This document shows, piece after piece, positions 1 to 8,544 of a stretch of 64,000 bases of DNA (position 1 is the first letter of the stretch; each line of letters starts with the position of its first letter). The notes under the pieces were generated by a model. The model made no database searches and had not been told where the DNA came from. It worked only from the letters and a program-made list of their open reading frames with translations. The position numbers were made by a program, and so were the translations under genes. Origin of the DNA: Sutterella faecalis. Lineage in GTDB: Bacteria; Pseudomonadota; Gammaproteobacteria; Burkholderiales; Burkholderiaceae_F. The DNA lies in contig NZ_CP040882.1 in NCBI RefSeq assembly GCF_006337085.1, forward strand, positions 682,001 through 746,000, given 5' to 3'.

Positions 1-663
1 TGCGAAGAGCTTGACGCCACGGATGCAGCCATTTTCGACACGCTCTTTGCGACGAGCGTGCGCTGGAACGACGACCCCTCGCATACGCCGCGGCCCTTTG
101 ACCGCGACCGCGACGGCCTCGTCGTGGGCGAAGGTTCGGGCGCCCTCATCCTAGAGGAGTACGAACACGCCAGAGCCCGGGGCGCGAGGATCTACGCCGA
201 GGTTGCGGGCTACGGCACGAATGCCGACGGCTCGCACATCACGAGCCCCGAGTCCGCCCAGATGGCCGCCGCCATGCGGCTCGCGCTCGAGGATGCCGGG
301 ATGGAGCCCGCCGACATCGATCTCGTGAACGGCCACGGCACGGCCACCGACCGCGGCGACGTGGCTGAAAGCCATGCGACCTTTGAGGTCTTCGGCGGCC
401 ATACGCCCTACACCACCTACAAGGGACACATGGGCCACACGCTCGGCGCCTGCGGCGCGCTCGAGGCGATCTTCGCGATCCGCGGGATGCTCGAGGGCTT
501 CGTCTCGCCCGTCCTCAACCTCGAGAATCCCGATCCCGCCTGCGCGCCGCTCGCGTACGTCAGAGACCATGTGCGCGAACTCCCGCAGCGCGCCGTGATG
601 AGCAACAACTTTGCCTTCGGCGGCATCAATACAAGTCTCATTTTCCGAAAGCTTGAGGACTGA
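1..663 (+). CDS. beta-ketoacyl-ACP synthase (KAS II/FabF-like), 5' end outside window
   Basis: The frame is open from base 1, so this is the C-terminal part (about 220 residues) of a condensing enzyme that extends acyl-ACP chains by decarboxylative condensation. The catalytic Cys half lies upstream of the window. Visible signatures are PFDRDRDGLVVGEG, the first active-site His in NGHGTATDRGD, and the Lys/second His block YKGHMGHTLGACG, in the usual order for FabF-type synthases. The stop is 6 bp before a phosphopantetheinyl transferase gene and a methyltransferase follows. That grouping is typical of specialised type II polyketide/aryl-polyene clusters rather than housekeeping fabF; the cluster assignment is inference. 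An internal GTG at 58 is not a credible start because homology runs through it. Confidence 0.88.
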   Translation, partial: CEELDATDAAIFDTLFATSVRWNDDPSHTPRPFDRDRDGLVVGEGSGALILEEYEHARARGARIYAEVAGYGTNADGSHITSPESAQMAAAMRLALEDAGMEPADIDLVNGHGTATDRGDVAESHATFEVFGGHTPYTTYKGHMGHTLGACGALEAIFAIRGMLEGFVSPVLNLENPDPACAPLAYVRDHVRELPQRAVMSNNFAFGGINTSLIFRKLED

Positions 664-669
664 TCAGCC

Positions 670-1602
670 ATGCCCATTGCTCTCAGCGGCCTCAGATTTC
701 TGAAGCCTCAGGCCTTTTCCGACGGCAGCCGCTCCCGGGCGGTGCTCTCCGAGCTTTTTGCGCCCGACTTCGACGATGCCGGGGAGCTTCTCACCGACAT
801 CGACGATGAAGCCTGGGAGCCCGAGCCCCCGGAAGGAGGCGTCGTTCTCGTGACGAAGCTCCCCCGCGAGATCGATCCGGCGCTCGAGGGAGAACTGGAG
901 GACATGCTCCCCGCTCAGACGCGCTCGCGCCTCTCGCGCTTTCAGAATCCGCACCGCCGCCGTCAGAGCCTCTACGGAAGACTTCTCGCGCAGCGGCTCG
1001 CCAATATTGCCTCGGAAGTTTCCTCCGGCTCCTACTTTCTGCGCGAGCAGCCCCCCGAAGGGCCGCTTCTCGCCGACTATGAGGGACGCCCCTTCGGACG
1101 CATTGCGATTGCCCACACGGAAGACGGTGTCGCGGCGAGCCTTTCGCGCCGCCGCGCCGGAATCGACCTCGAGATTCTGAAAACCCACGAACGCCTCTGC
1201 GGTCTGGCGGAGTTCGCCCTCGGAGAAGCGTTTGCAAAAGCCGTCGGGGAACTTCAGAAAACCGACGCCCGCCTGGCCGATGAAGCCTTCCTCGCCGCCT
1301 GGGGCGCGATTGAATGCGCTCAGAAATTCAACGGCGAAGACAGAAAGTCGGCCGCTGCCTCGCCCGTGCATGAGGAGCTTCTCTCCAAATACGCTCGTCC
1401 GCCCGAGGTCGAAATTCTCTGGGAAGACGGACTCATCGCCCGGAATCCCGCCGGCCGCGCCGTCCCCATCGAGTTTCTTGAAACCCCTGCCGGGCACCTC
1501 ACGCTCCTCGGCTTCCCTCCCGAAAGATCGGTCGAAATCCTCACGCTCTCCCCTGAGGAGCTCCTTGAGGAATTCCATTCCCACGTCCGGGCTTTTCTCT
1601 GA
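670..1602 (+). CDS. 4'-phosphopantetheinyl transferase superfamily protein
   Basis: Predicted to transfer the phosphopantetheine arm from CoA to an acyl carrier protein, activating the ACP of the adjacent cluster. The family signature is present: GIDLEI (Mg-binding Asp/Glu, near residue 164) followed about 45 residues later by WGAIECAQK, which matches the W-x3-E-x3-K motif. An upstream Arg-rich block (RFQNPHRRRQS) fits the CoA-binding region. At 310 aa it is longer than Sfp-type enzymes (~230 aa), with about 80 extra N-terminal residues of unknown role. ATG at 670 follows the ketosynthase stop by 6 bp, so translation is probably coupled. Family is fairly certain, the partner ACP is not in view. 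Confidence 0.75.
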   Translation: MPIALSGLRFLKPQAFSDGSRSRAVLSELFAPDFDDAGELLTDIDDEAWEPEPPEGGVVLVTKLPREIDPALEGELEDMLPAQTRSRLSRFQNPHRRRQSLYGRLLAQRLANIASEVSSGSYFLREQPPEGPLLADYEGRPFGRIAIAHTEDGVAASLSRRRAGIDLEILKTHERLCGLAEFALGEAFAKAVGELQKTDARLADEAFLAAWGAIECAQKFNGEDRKSAAASPVHEELLSKYARPPEVEILWEDGLIARNPAGRAVPIEFLETPAGHLTLLGFPPERSVEILTLSPEELLEEFHSHVRAFL

Positions 1603-1619
1603 TTTTTTTCACAATTCCC

Positions 1620-2744
1620 ATGCTTCGCAGAAACCGTCCGAACTACCTTGAGACCCTTGAAAGCGCGCAGCGCCTTGCCTTTGCGCCGCTGATCTTTCAG
1701 GCCGCCGCGGCCGCACTTCGCTCCGGGCTTTTCAAAGTCATTGCAGAAAACCCCGGCATCAGCTCTGATGAAGCGGCAGGAAAAGCCGGCATGACCGCCT
1801 ATGCGGCCGAAGTCGTGACCGACATGCTCGTTCCCGCCGGAATTCTTGAACGCACGGCATTGGCCCAGGGCGAAGAGAACGGAAAATCCGGGCATGGCCT
1901 CAAAACCACTCCGACGGGCGACCTTCTCGTCTATGACGAGATGACGCGGGCGAACTTCTTCTTTTCCGAATCCGTCTGCTATGCGGGACTTGCCTTTACG
2001 CGCGAGGCGCTCGCAGAAGGAAAGCCCGCGGGCCTCAAAGCCTTCAACCCCGGATGGAAGACCATCTACCCGCATCTGCCGGAACTCCCCGGGGAAGCCA
2101 GAAGCGCCTGGTTCGGGTTCGACCACTGGCACAGCGACCAGGCTTACGGCGCGGCGCTCGATATCCTCGCCCGGATGTTCCCGCAGACGAGCCCCCTGAC
2201 GCTCGTCGACATTGGCGGCAATACCGGGCGCTTCTCAAAGGCCTTCCTCCTTCGCTTCCCGGAGGCGAAGGCCGTCATTGCGGATCTTCCGGTCGAGGTC
2301 GACGCGCTTCCCCGGAGACCCGAGCTCGCTGAGGTGCGCGCGAGGCTCTCAGGCGTCGCCATCGACTGGCTCACCCCGGACGAACTCACCGACCGTCCGC
2401 AGGCCGAGGGCGCCGACCTCTACTGGATGAGCCAGTTCCTTGACTGCTTCTCTGAAACGGAAGCCGTGAGCATCCTCACGCGCACAAGACGCGCGATGAC
2501 CCAAAATTCGCGCCTTGCCGTGCTCGAGCCCATCGTCGACGAGCAGCGCCATCGGGCCGCGGAACTGTCGCTCGCCGCAACGAGCCTCTACTTCACCGTG
2601 CTTGCGAACGGCAACAGCAAATTCTTCAACGGCGCGGAACTACGGCGCATCTTTGCCGCCGCGGGCTTTGCCATTGAATCCGAGCACCCGGACCTCGGCG
2701 TATCGCATACGCTTTTCATCCTGAGGCCGGAGAACGCATTCTGA
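1620..2744 (+). CDS. class I SAM-dependent methyltransferase with N-terminal winged-helix region
   Basis: A 374-aa protein with the plant/bacterial O-methyltransferase layout. Residues ~1-110 form a dimerisation/winged-helix-like part. The SAM-binding glycine motif VDIGGNTGRFSKAF follows, then an acidic loop at IADLPVEVD and DLYWMSQFLDCFS, where a post-II motif is expected. It starts 17 bp after the phosphopantetheinyl transferase gene and closes the three-gene run. Methyltransferases of this kind occur in aryl-polyene clusters, where they methylate the aryl head group; here that role is inferred only from position. No good Shine-Dalgarno precedes the ATG, which fits coupled translation. Confidence 0.75.
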   Translation: MLRRNRPNYLETLESAQRLAFAPLIFQAAAAALRSGLFKVIAENPGISSDEAAGKAGMTAYAAEVVTDMLVPAGILERTALAQGEENGKSGHGLKTTPTGDLLVYDEMTRANFFFSESVCYAGLAFTREALAEGKPAGLKAFNPGWKTIYPHLPELPGEARSAWFGFDHWHSDQAYGAALDILARMFPQTSPLTLVDIGGNTGRFSKAFLLRFPEAKAVIADLPVEVDALPRRPELAEVRARLSGVAIDWLTPDELTDRPQAEGADLYWMSQFLDCFSETEAVSILTRTRRAMTQNSRLAVLEPIVDEQRHRAAELSLAATSLYFTVLANGNSKFFNGAELRRIFAAAGFAIESEHPDLGVSHTLFILRPENAF

Positions 2745-2750
2745 CGCCTT

Positions 2751-2778
2751 GGCCGGCACTTCCCCGGAAGTGCCGGCC
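2751..2778 (+). terminator. perfect 13-bp hairpin after methyltransferase
   Basis: GGCCGGCACTTCC pairs perfectly with GGAAGTGCCGGCC across a 2-nt loop, 6 bp after the stop codon of the methyltransferase gene. There is no T-run, so it may be an RNA-stabilising or weak terminator hairpin rather than a classical intrinsic terminator. Confidence 0.5.
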
Positions 2779-3088
2779 TGAGGGCGTTCAAGCCTTTCGG
2801 CGCCCTATCGACTCGATAGGAACTGATTGACTTGTCTGTAAAAATTTGTACTTCCTTCTCGCAGAAGGCGATCCGGCCAAAGACACGTCTTTCTGAGGCG
2901 TCCCGGGTTTCTTCTTCGGTCTGAAGGACTAGTTCCAGAAAAGCAGAATCCCCTTCCGACGGCTGATTCCAAATGAATCCGGCCGCTCCTAATCTTTTCT
3001 CAACAAGAGACGCGAAACGCGAGCGAAGCCTCTTGAGCTTCCTCCCCTTTCGCAAGGATATTTCAGGAAAAGTTTTAGGAGCATTTCC
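2779..3088. other. intergenic region upstream of aldehyde dehydrogenase
   Basis: No gene seen. It holds an 8-bp inverted repeat with 1-bp centre (CCTATCGA-c-TCGATAGG, 2804-2820), a candidate operator, followed by a TTGACT hexamer at 2827 without a convincing -10. A Shine-Dalgarno TAGGAGC at 3077-3083 fixes the downstream start at 3089. Confidence 0.35.
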
Positions 3089-4561
3089 ATGACTCAGTAC
3101 ATTAAGGATCGCTACGGCCTTCTCATCAACGGCGAATGGGTCGAGGCCGAAGGCGGCCGCACCTTCGACACGTTCAATCCCGCGACGGGCGAGAAGCTTG
3201 CGTCCTGCGCCGACGCCTCCGCCGCCGATGTGGAGCGCGCCGTCAGAGCCGCGCGCGCCGCTCAGCCCGCCTGGGCCGCGAAGTCCGTTCAGGAACGCGC
3301 TGCGCTTCTTCTCAAGATTGCCGACAAGATCGACGAACGCGCGAAGGAGCTCGCAACGGTTGAAACGCTCGACAACGGCAAGCCCATCCGCGAGACCACG
3401 CTGGTCGACGTGCCGCTCTCCTCGGACCACTTCCGCTACTTCGCGGGCTGCATCCGCGCCGATGAAGGCGAAGCCACGATGATCGACGAAAACACGCTTT
3501 CGATCATTCTGCGCGAGCCGATCGGCGTGGTCGGCCAGATTGTTCCCTGGAACTTCCCGCTTCTGATGGGCGCCTGGAAGATTGCGCCGGCGATCGCCGC
3601 CGGCAACACCGTCGTCATCAAGTCCTCGTCGACGACGCCGCTTTCGCTCAACGTCCTCGGCGAAATCCTCAATGAGATCCTCCCGCCGGGCGTCGTCAAC
3701 GTGATTACCGGCCGCGGCTCCGTTTCGGGTCAGGCGATGCTCGACAACCCCGGCTTCGACAAGCTCGCCTTCACGGGCTCGACCGAAGTCGGCCGCGACG
3801 TGGGCCTCGCCGCCGCAAAGCAGATCATTCCGGCCACGCTCGAATTGGGCGGCAAGTCCGCCAACATCTACTTCAACGACTGCCAGATGGACAAGGCCAT
3901 TGAAGGCGCCCAGATCGGCATCCTCTTCAACCAGGGCCAGGTCTGCTGCGCGGGCTCGCGCATCTTCGTTCAGGAAGGGATCTACGACGAATTCGTCGCG
4001 AAGCTCGCCGAGGCCTTCAGCAAGGTGAAGGTCGGGAACCCCATGTCGATGGATACCCAGATGGGCTCCCAGGTGAATGAACGCCAGCTCGAAAAGATCC
4101 TCGGCTGGGTCGAGGAAGCGAAGAAGGAAGGCGCCCGCGTCCTCACGGGCGGCGAACGCGCTCAGGTTCCCGGCATGAAGGGCGCCTTCATGCGCCCGAC
4201 GCTCATCGTCGACTGCGAGAACTCGATGAATGTCTGCCAGGAGGAAATCTTCGGGCCGGTCGCCTGCGTCGTGAAGTTCAAGACCGAGGAAGAAGTCCTC
4301 GCCATGGCGAACGACTCTGAGTATGGTCTCGGCGGCGCCGTCTGGACGCGCGACATCAACCGCGCCTTCCGCGTTGCCCGCGGCGTGCGCACGGGCCGCA
4401 TGTGGGTCAACACCTACAACGAGCTCCCGGCTCACACGCCTTTCGGCGGCTACAAGAAGTCCGGCATCGGCCGCGAGACGCACAAGGTGATCCTTGAGCA
4501 CTACAGCCAGATGAAGAACATCTACGTAAGCCTCTCGGAAAAGAAGCGCGGCTTCTTCTGA
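3089..4561 (+). CDS. NAD(P)-dependent aldehyde dehydrogenase (ExaC/AldB-like)
   Basis: Cytoplasmic ALDH-superfamily enzyme oxidising an aldehyde to its acid. The 490-aa length is normal. Visible signatures: PWNFPLLMGAWKIAPAI, the NAD-fold FTGSTEVGRDV, the general-base Glu in ELGGKSANI (~residue 253), the catalytic Cys in GQVCCAGSR (~residue 288) and EEIFGPV. The C-terminus ending in KKRGFF resembles the acetaldehyde/short-chain ExaC-AldB group; this is recall of the family, so the substrate is not certain. It stands alone, with its own leader and a strong terminator downstream. AGGAGC 6 bp before ATG supports the start. Confidence 0.92.
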   Translation: MTQYIKDRYGLLINGEWVEAEGGRTFDTFNPATGEKLASCADASAADVERAVRAARAAQPAWAAKSVQERAALLLKIADKIDERAKELATVETLDNGKPIRETTLVDVPLSSDHFRYFAGCIRADEGEATMIDENTLSIILREPIGVVGQIVPWNFPLLMGAWKIAPAIAAGNTVVIKSSSTTPLSLNVLGEILNEILPPGVVNVITGRGSVSGQAMLDNPGFDKLAFTGSTEVGRDVGLAAAKQIIPATLELGGKSANIYFNDCQMDKAIEGAQIGILFNQGQVCCAGSRIFVQEGIYDEFVAKLAEAFSKVKVGNPMSMDTQMGSQVNERQLEKILGWVEEAKKEGARVLTGGERAQVPGMKGAFMRPTLIVDCENSMNVCQEEIFGPVACVVKFKTEEEVLAMANDSEYGLGGAVWTRDINRAFRVARGVRTGRMWVNTYNELPAHTPFGGYKKSGIGRETHKVILEHYSQMKNIYVSLSEKKRGFF

Positions 4562-4611
4562 TGAATGACGGCTCATCCCGGGATCCGGGGTGAGCTCATG
4601 CAGAAGCTGAG

Positions 4612-4652
4612 AACGGGAAGGACGGTTTGCGCCGTGCCTTCCCGTTTATTTT
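4612..4652 (+). terminator. intrinsic terminator after aldehyde dehydrogenase
   Basis: Stem AACGGGAAGG/CCTTCCCGTT extended inwards by ACGG/CCGT, followed by TTTATTTTG. It lies between convergent genes and has its T-run on the plus strand. Confidence 0.8.
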
Positions 4653-4675
4653 GCTTGGCCTCAGAGGCTCGTCAA

Positions 4676-5005
4676 TCAGGGCGTCTTCAGATCAAACTGA
4701 TGACACGCATTGCAGGAAACAACGCTTTGCTGATGACCCTTGTGACAGGTCGTGCAGTCGCGGTCACCGTAATGATTGAAGTGCGGGTTAGGAACAACCT
4801 TCTCCGTTCTCTTCGCCATTGCCTCATAGCTTCCATGACATTTGAGGCATGCATCCTTGCGCACCGGCCTCGTTTTGTCATTGGCTGCGTGGCATGCCTC
4901 GCAGCCCATTCCGCGCGCCGCATGACGATCAGCCATTACCGGCTGCGCTGCGATAGCTCCTGAGAGGCACAACAGACCAAGAATGCAAAACAGCTCTTTT
5001 TTCAT
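4676..5005 (-). CDS. small periplasmic tetraheme cytochrome c
   Basis: A 109-aa exported cytochrome: MKKELFCILGLLCLSG signal peptide, then four CxxCH haem sites (CEACH, CLKCH, CTTCH, CNACH) plus several free His for distal ligation. This is the size and spacing of the cytochrome domain that is fused to the flavin domain in fumarate reductase-type flavocytochrome c (FccA), here as a separate subunit. It lies 13 bp downstream of the Tat flavoprotein gene, so the two are almost certainly co-transcribed, the cytochrome feeding electrons from the quinol pool to the flavoprotein. Start chosen at 5005, preceded by GGGGGAAG and followed directly by a signal peptide. The open frame extends further upstream, into the flavoprotein gene. 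Confidence 0.85.
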   Translation of the reverse strand: MKKELFCILGLLCLSGAIAAQPVMADRHAARGMGCEACHAANDKTRPVRKDACLKCHGSYEAMAKRTEKVVPNPHFNHYGDRDCTTCHKGHQQSVVSCNACHQFDLKTP

Positions 5006-5018
5006 TTTTTCTTCCCCC

Positions 5019-6485
5019 TTAGCCCATTCTGTGCGACAAAGCCATCTGCCGGGCAGCAATGCGCCCGAACACCAGAGCGCCGCCCAACTGAGTACCGCCG
5101 ATGTAGTTGCCGTAGAAAAGTCCGCCCGCAGCATTCCCTGCTGCATAGAGTCCTTTAATCGGGCGATCCTCATTGGTCATGACCTGCGCCTTTTCGTTGA
5201 TCTTCGGCCCGCCGAAGGTCGCCGTAATGCCGCCCTGGAAGGGAAAGGCATAGAACGGCCCCTGATCAAGAGGCGTGGGTTCATCGAGTGAGCACGGAGG
5301 ATTCATTTCCTTCAGACGTCCCTCCTTAAGGGCCCTGTTGAATTCGGCAAACAGATCCGTGAAAACCTTGGGATCAATCCCCATCTTCTTTGCGAGTTCC
5401 TCCGGCGTATCGGCGACCAGCACCCTGGTCTTCATTTCAATAAATTTTTTAGCTGCAGAAGCCGCTTTGGGCCAATGACTGTCAATCAAATGGTAGGCGA
5501 GGTTCTCCGGCGTTCTTGTAGCCGTTGCCATGGATTTCTGCGTGTAGGTATAGATCTCGTCCATGAAGCGCTTGCCGCGCACGTCGACATCAATGCCCAC
5601 ACCTGCGTCGATCACGAAATTCGGATTCGCATGCGTTTCCTCAACGATCGGGCCGCAGTGGAACTGATCCATGTGAACAAACTTGGCGCCGAGCGGAGCC
5701 GTGAGAAGAATGTTTTCTCCCGTCACGTAGGGTGAGCCGCGGAGGACGAGCCGTGAAAGCGGTCCGCCCATGTAGCGGCAGAGCATTTCCCGACTGCCGG
5801 AAAAGCCGCCTGTCGCTATGAGAACGCCGTCCCTGGCATAGAAATTCTTCCACCCGTCATCGGTAACCGTCTTGACGCCAACAACGCGGAAGTGCTCGTC
5901 CGTAATGAGCTCCATTGCTTTTGTATTGAAAAGCAATGGAATGCCGCGGTCCTGAAGCGCTTTGAGCAGATCGCGGATGAGCCTCGCACCGCCGGTCAGC
6001 CCCTTGCCGTCCACGTTGTGCATCCGGTAGAGAAGCGGCCACGGCTTGCGGCCGATCTTGCCGAATTGAACGCCGACATGGCTTTTGAGCCACTCAAGAT
6101 CTTCGCCGATATGCGAGACGTACGTGTCGACGAGAGCGGGATCAGCGCGATTTTCCGACACCTTCATCATATCGGCGCGGAATGCTTCACGGCTTTCCTC
6201 ATGGCCTTCAGCCTTTTGCTGAGGCGTTCCCCAGGCGGCAATTCCGCCCGAAGCATAGAGCGAGTTGCCTGCTGCATAGTCCATCTTTTCAAGCACGACA
6301 GGCTTCAACCCCAGGTCATGCGCCTCAATGGCTGCAACCAGGCCGGCCGTACCGGCACCGAGGATGACGATGTCGTACGCATCGCTTTTCTTGGGGTCTG
6401 CCTGAGCGGCAAAGGCAGCGGGGACAAGCGGACCAGCAGCGGAAATGGCCGCAGATCCTCTCAGGAGATTACGACGGGAAATCAT
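5019..6485 (-). CDS. Tat-exported FAD flavoprotein, fumarate reductase/flavocytochrome c family
   Basis: Predicted periplasmic reductase of a small organic electron acceptor. Residues 1-28 form a Tat signal (SRRNLLRG...AAFAAQ). The FAD dinucleotide fold is at GAGTAG (residues 43-48) and the C-terminal FAD-capping segment contains YAAGNAAGG and GGTQLGGALVFGR. At 488 aa it is the flavin domain without haem; the haem partner is the next gene. Start at 6485 is supported by AAGGAAGAAG and by the Tat motif. The frame runs another 43 codons upstream but into the promoter region shared with the divergent sensor kinase. Substrate is unknown: fumarate, urocanate and methacrylate reductases all share this fold. 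Confidence 0.85.
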   Translation of the reverse strand: MISRRNLLRGSAAISAAGPLVPAAFAAQADPKKSDAYDIVILGAGTAGLVAAIEAHDLGLKPVVLEKMDYAAGNSLYASGGIAAWGTPQQKAEGHEESREAFRADMMKVSENRADPALVDTYVSHIGEDLEWLKSHVGVQFGKIGRKPWPLLYRMHNVDGKGLTGGARLIRDLLKALQDRGIPLLFNTKAMELITDEHFRVVGVKTVTDDGWKNFYARDGVLIATGGFSGSREMLCRYMGGPLSRLVLRGSPYVTGENILLTAPLGAKFVHMDQFHCGPIVEETHANPNFVIDAGVGIDVDVRGKRFMDEIYTYTQKSMATATRTPENLAYHLIDSHWPKAASAAKKFIEMKTRVLVADTPEELAKKMGIDPKVFTDLFAEFNRALKEGRLKEMNPPCSLDEPTPLDQGPFYAFPFQGGITATFGGPKINEKAQVMTNEDRPIKGLYAAGNAAGGLFYGNYIGGTQLGGALVFGRIAARQMALSHRMG

Positions 6486-6684
6486 TTTCTTCTTCCTTTT
6501 TAGGTTTCCAGCATCTCTTATGAGAAGCCAACCGACAGGAGGATTCTTTCCCGAAGGCATGCCTAGGCATCGTGACCGTTGTCTAGAGGCATGCTTTCGG
6601 AAATGCCTCTGCATCCAGACTTTCGAAAGTCATCCCCTTCTTTCCATAGAATTCAATCAAAGATCTCTATTTCTCTTTAATGCC

Positions 6685-8544
6685 GTGAAGCCGCTCCTCC
6701 CTTCGCTCGTCCTCTCGATCCTGATTGCTCCTGCCTTTTCGGAGACTCCCTCGACCTCTCCTTCTTCGCCGCCCTACGTCATCGGTGAAGAAATTGCGTC
6801 GCCCGAGGGACCTGTCGACGCAGCCCGGCCTGTGGTGAAGCTACTCGTCACGCAGTTTGCCAAACCCAACATCCACTACCCGGTGGTGGAAGACACTATC
6901 GAAATATTCCGCAAGACATTCGGGCGGGGCAATTTTTCAGCCCGGGTCTATTCCGGCGAGACCCGGGACATCGGTGATGCAGATCTGGTGCTCAGTTCCG
7001 CAGGTACATACGGACGCATGCTCGGCGGCGGCGCCAGAGACCTTGCCACAGTCGTTTCCTCGTTTGCTCCCGATCCCAATCACGCCGAAGGCGCACTCTT
7101 CATAACCCTCAGGAAACGTGCAGACATTGACAAATTCGAGGATATGAAAGGGAAAAAAGCCACGGCCACAGGGCCGAATGCTTTTGCCGGCTGGCATATC
7201 GCACTCGGCGAAATAGCGTCCCGAAGCTTCAACCCTGACCGCTTCTTCAGCGACCTGATCCCGAGCGGCCACGACATGACGCGGGAACTCGACCTTCTCC
7301 GGAGCGGAGCCGCCGATATCGCCGTCGTACGCACATGCTTCCTCGAGGAACTCGCAAATGCCGGCGAGGACGTGAGCGACATCAAGCCGATCGCCGTAAA
7401 ACCCGGCATTCATCCCGCGGGATGCCTCTCTTCTACCAGGCTTTATCCCAACTGGACGATTTTCGCGACGCCCCGGCTTTCTGCGCAAAATGCAAGACTT
7501 GCCACTCAGGCACTTCTATCGATGCCTTCCGGGCCGCATGATCTCAGCTGGGGAATCGCGAGCGACTTTTCGAGCGTCGACAGTCTCTACCGTGCGATAC
7601 GCCGCGGGCCGTACGAATATTTGCGTTCCTGGACCTGGAGACGGTTCTGGGACGAATATAAAACGTATGTTCTGCTGCTCTTCTTCTCTATTGCCGGCCT
7701 TGCAGCTCACGCTGCCCGGAGTTCCTACCTTGTGCGCCTGCGCACTGCTGAACTCAAAAATGCGCTTCGCCGCGAGCAGGAAAGCGAAAAAAAGGCCCGC
7801 ATTGCCTCTGAACGCATGGAGACGCTCAGACGAGCCGGCGCAGTCGGGCAAATGTCGTCAATCATCGCTCACGAACTTCGACAGCCTTTGAGCGCCATCG
7901 TGAGCTATTCGCAGGGCCTGCAGCGCATGCTTGACACCGACGTTCGTGCGCCTGCAGATGTCCTGCTTGAAGGCATCAGCTCCATCCGGTCTCAGGCGGA
8001 GCGAGCGGAAGACATCGTCGGCAAGGTGAGAAGCTATGCCAAAGGCGAAGCGCCCGCAAGAGTGCGGACGGATCTCGGTCAACTTTGCAAGAAAGCCGTG
8101 CGCACCCTCAATGACGCCAGGATTTCTCCGGTGGAAGTATCCATTGCCGCGCCCGCAGACACGTATTTCATCCATGCAGATCCCATGGAGATTGAACTCG
8201 CGATCCAGAATCTTCTGAGAAATGCTCTCCAGGCTGTCGCTAATACCGCTAATGGGGAGGTTTCTCTTATTCTTGACAGCTGCGAAGGAGCGGACGACCG
8301 CCGCCGTGCAGTCATTTCCATCAGCGACAACGGTCCTCTGCAGAACGACGAAAGCTTCGAAAAGCTCAATTCCATCCTGACATCAAGCAAGATTGAAGGA
8401 CTTGGTCTCGGACTGGCTATTGTTCGCACGATTGCAGAAAACCTGGGCGGAAGACTCAAATTCGCACGTCGCCGGCCTAACGGCCTCACTGCGCTCCTGA
8501 TCCTCCCACTCCAGACCGAAGAAAAGCGAAGCCATGAATCCTGA
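6685..8544 (+). CDS. sensor histidine kinase with periplasmic PhnD-like binding domain (TtrS-like)
   Basis: Membrane sensor kinase of 619 aa from GTG 6685. Order: signal peptide KPLLPSLVLSILIAPAFS, a periplasmic phosphate/phosphonate-type solute-binding domain (roughly residues 55-310), one TM helix (YVLLLFFSIAGLAAHAA, ~325-342), the H-box HELRQPL (~395), the N-box NLLRNALQAV and G-box EGLGLGLAIV. This layout is that of TtrS/TorS-like sensors that detect electron acceptors. The frame is open from 6445, but an upstream start would overlap the divergent flavoprotein start at 6485 and lack a signal peptide, so GTG 6685 is preferred; this choice is moderately secure. Divergence from the flavoprotein-cytochrome pair suggests it senses that acceptor. 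Confidence 0.8.
   Translation: MKPLLPSLVLSILIAPAFSETPSTSPSSPPYVIGEEIASPEGPVDAARPVVKLLVTQFAKPNIHYPVVEDTIEIFRKTFGRGNFSARVYSGETRDIGDADLVLSSAGTYGRMLGGGARDLATVVSSFAPDPNHAEGALFITLRKRADIDKFEDMKGKKATATGPNAFAGWHIALGEIASRSFNPDRFFSDLIPSGHDMTRELDLLRSGAADIAVVRTCFLEELANAGEDVSDIKPIAVKPGIHPAGCLSSTRLYPNWTIFATPRLSAQNARLATQALLSMPSGPHDLSWGIASDFSSVDSLYRAIRRGPYEYLRSWTWRRFWDEYKTYVLLLFFSIAGLAAHAARSSYLVRLRTAELKNALRREQESEKKARIASERMETLRRAGAVGQMSSIIAHELRQPLSAIVSYSQGLQRMLDTDVRAPADVLLEGISSIRSQAERAEDIVGKVRSYAKGEAPARVRTDLGQLCKKAVRTLNDARISPVEVSIAAPADTYFIHADPMEIELAIQNLLRNALQAVANTANGEVSLILDSCEGADDRRRAVISISDNGPLQNDESFEKLNSILTSSKIEGLGLGLAIVRTIAENLGGRLKFARRRPNGLTALLILPLQTEEKRSHES

Noticed and set aside
2827..2850. Sigma-70 promoter with TTGACT upstream of aldehyde dehydrogenase
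   Set aside because: No acceptable -10 at 16-18 bp; the -35-like hexamer alone is weak evidence.
2588..4576. 662-codon open frame on the minus strand over the aldehyde dehydrogenase
   Set aside because: Antisense shadow of a high-GC gene. The plus-strand frame has full ALDH motifs; the minus frame has low-complexity Arg/Glu/Ala composition.
6445..6684. 80-codon N-terminal extension of the sensor kinase
   Set aside because: Would overlap the divergent flavoprotein start and destroy the signal peptide logic. GTG 6685 with a clean signal peptide fits better.
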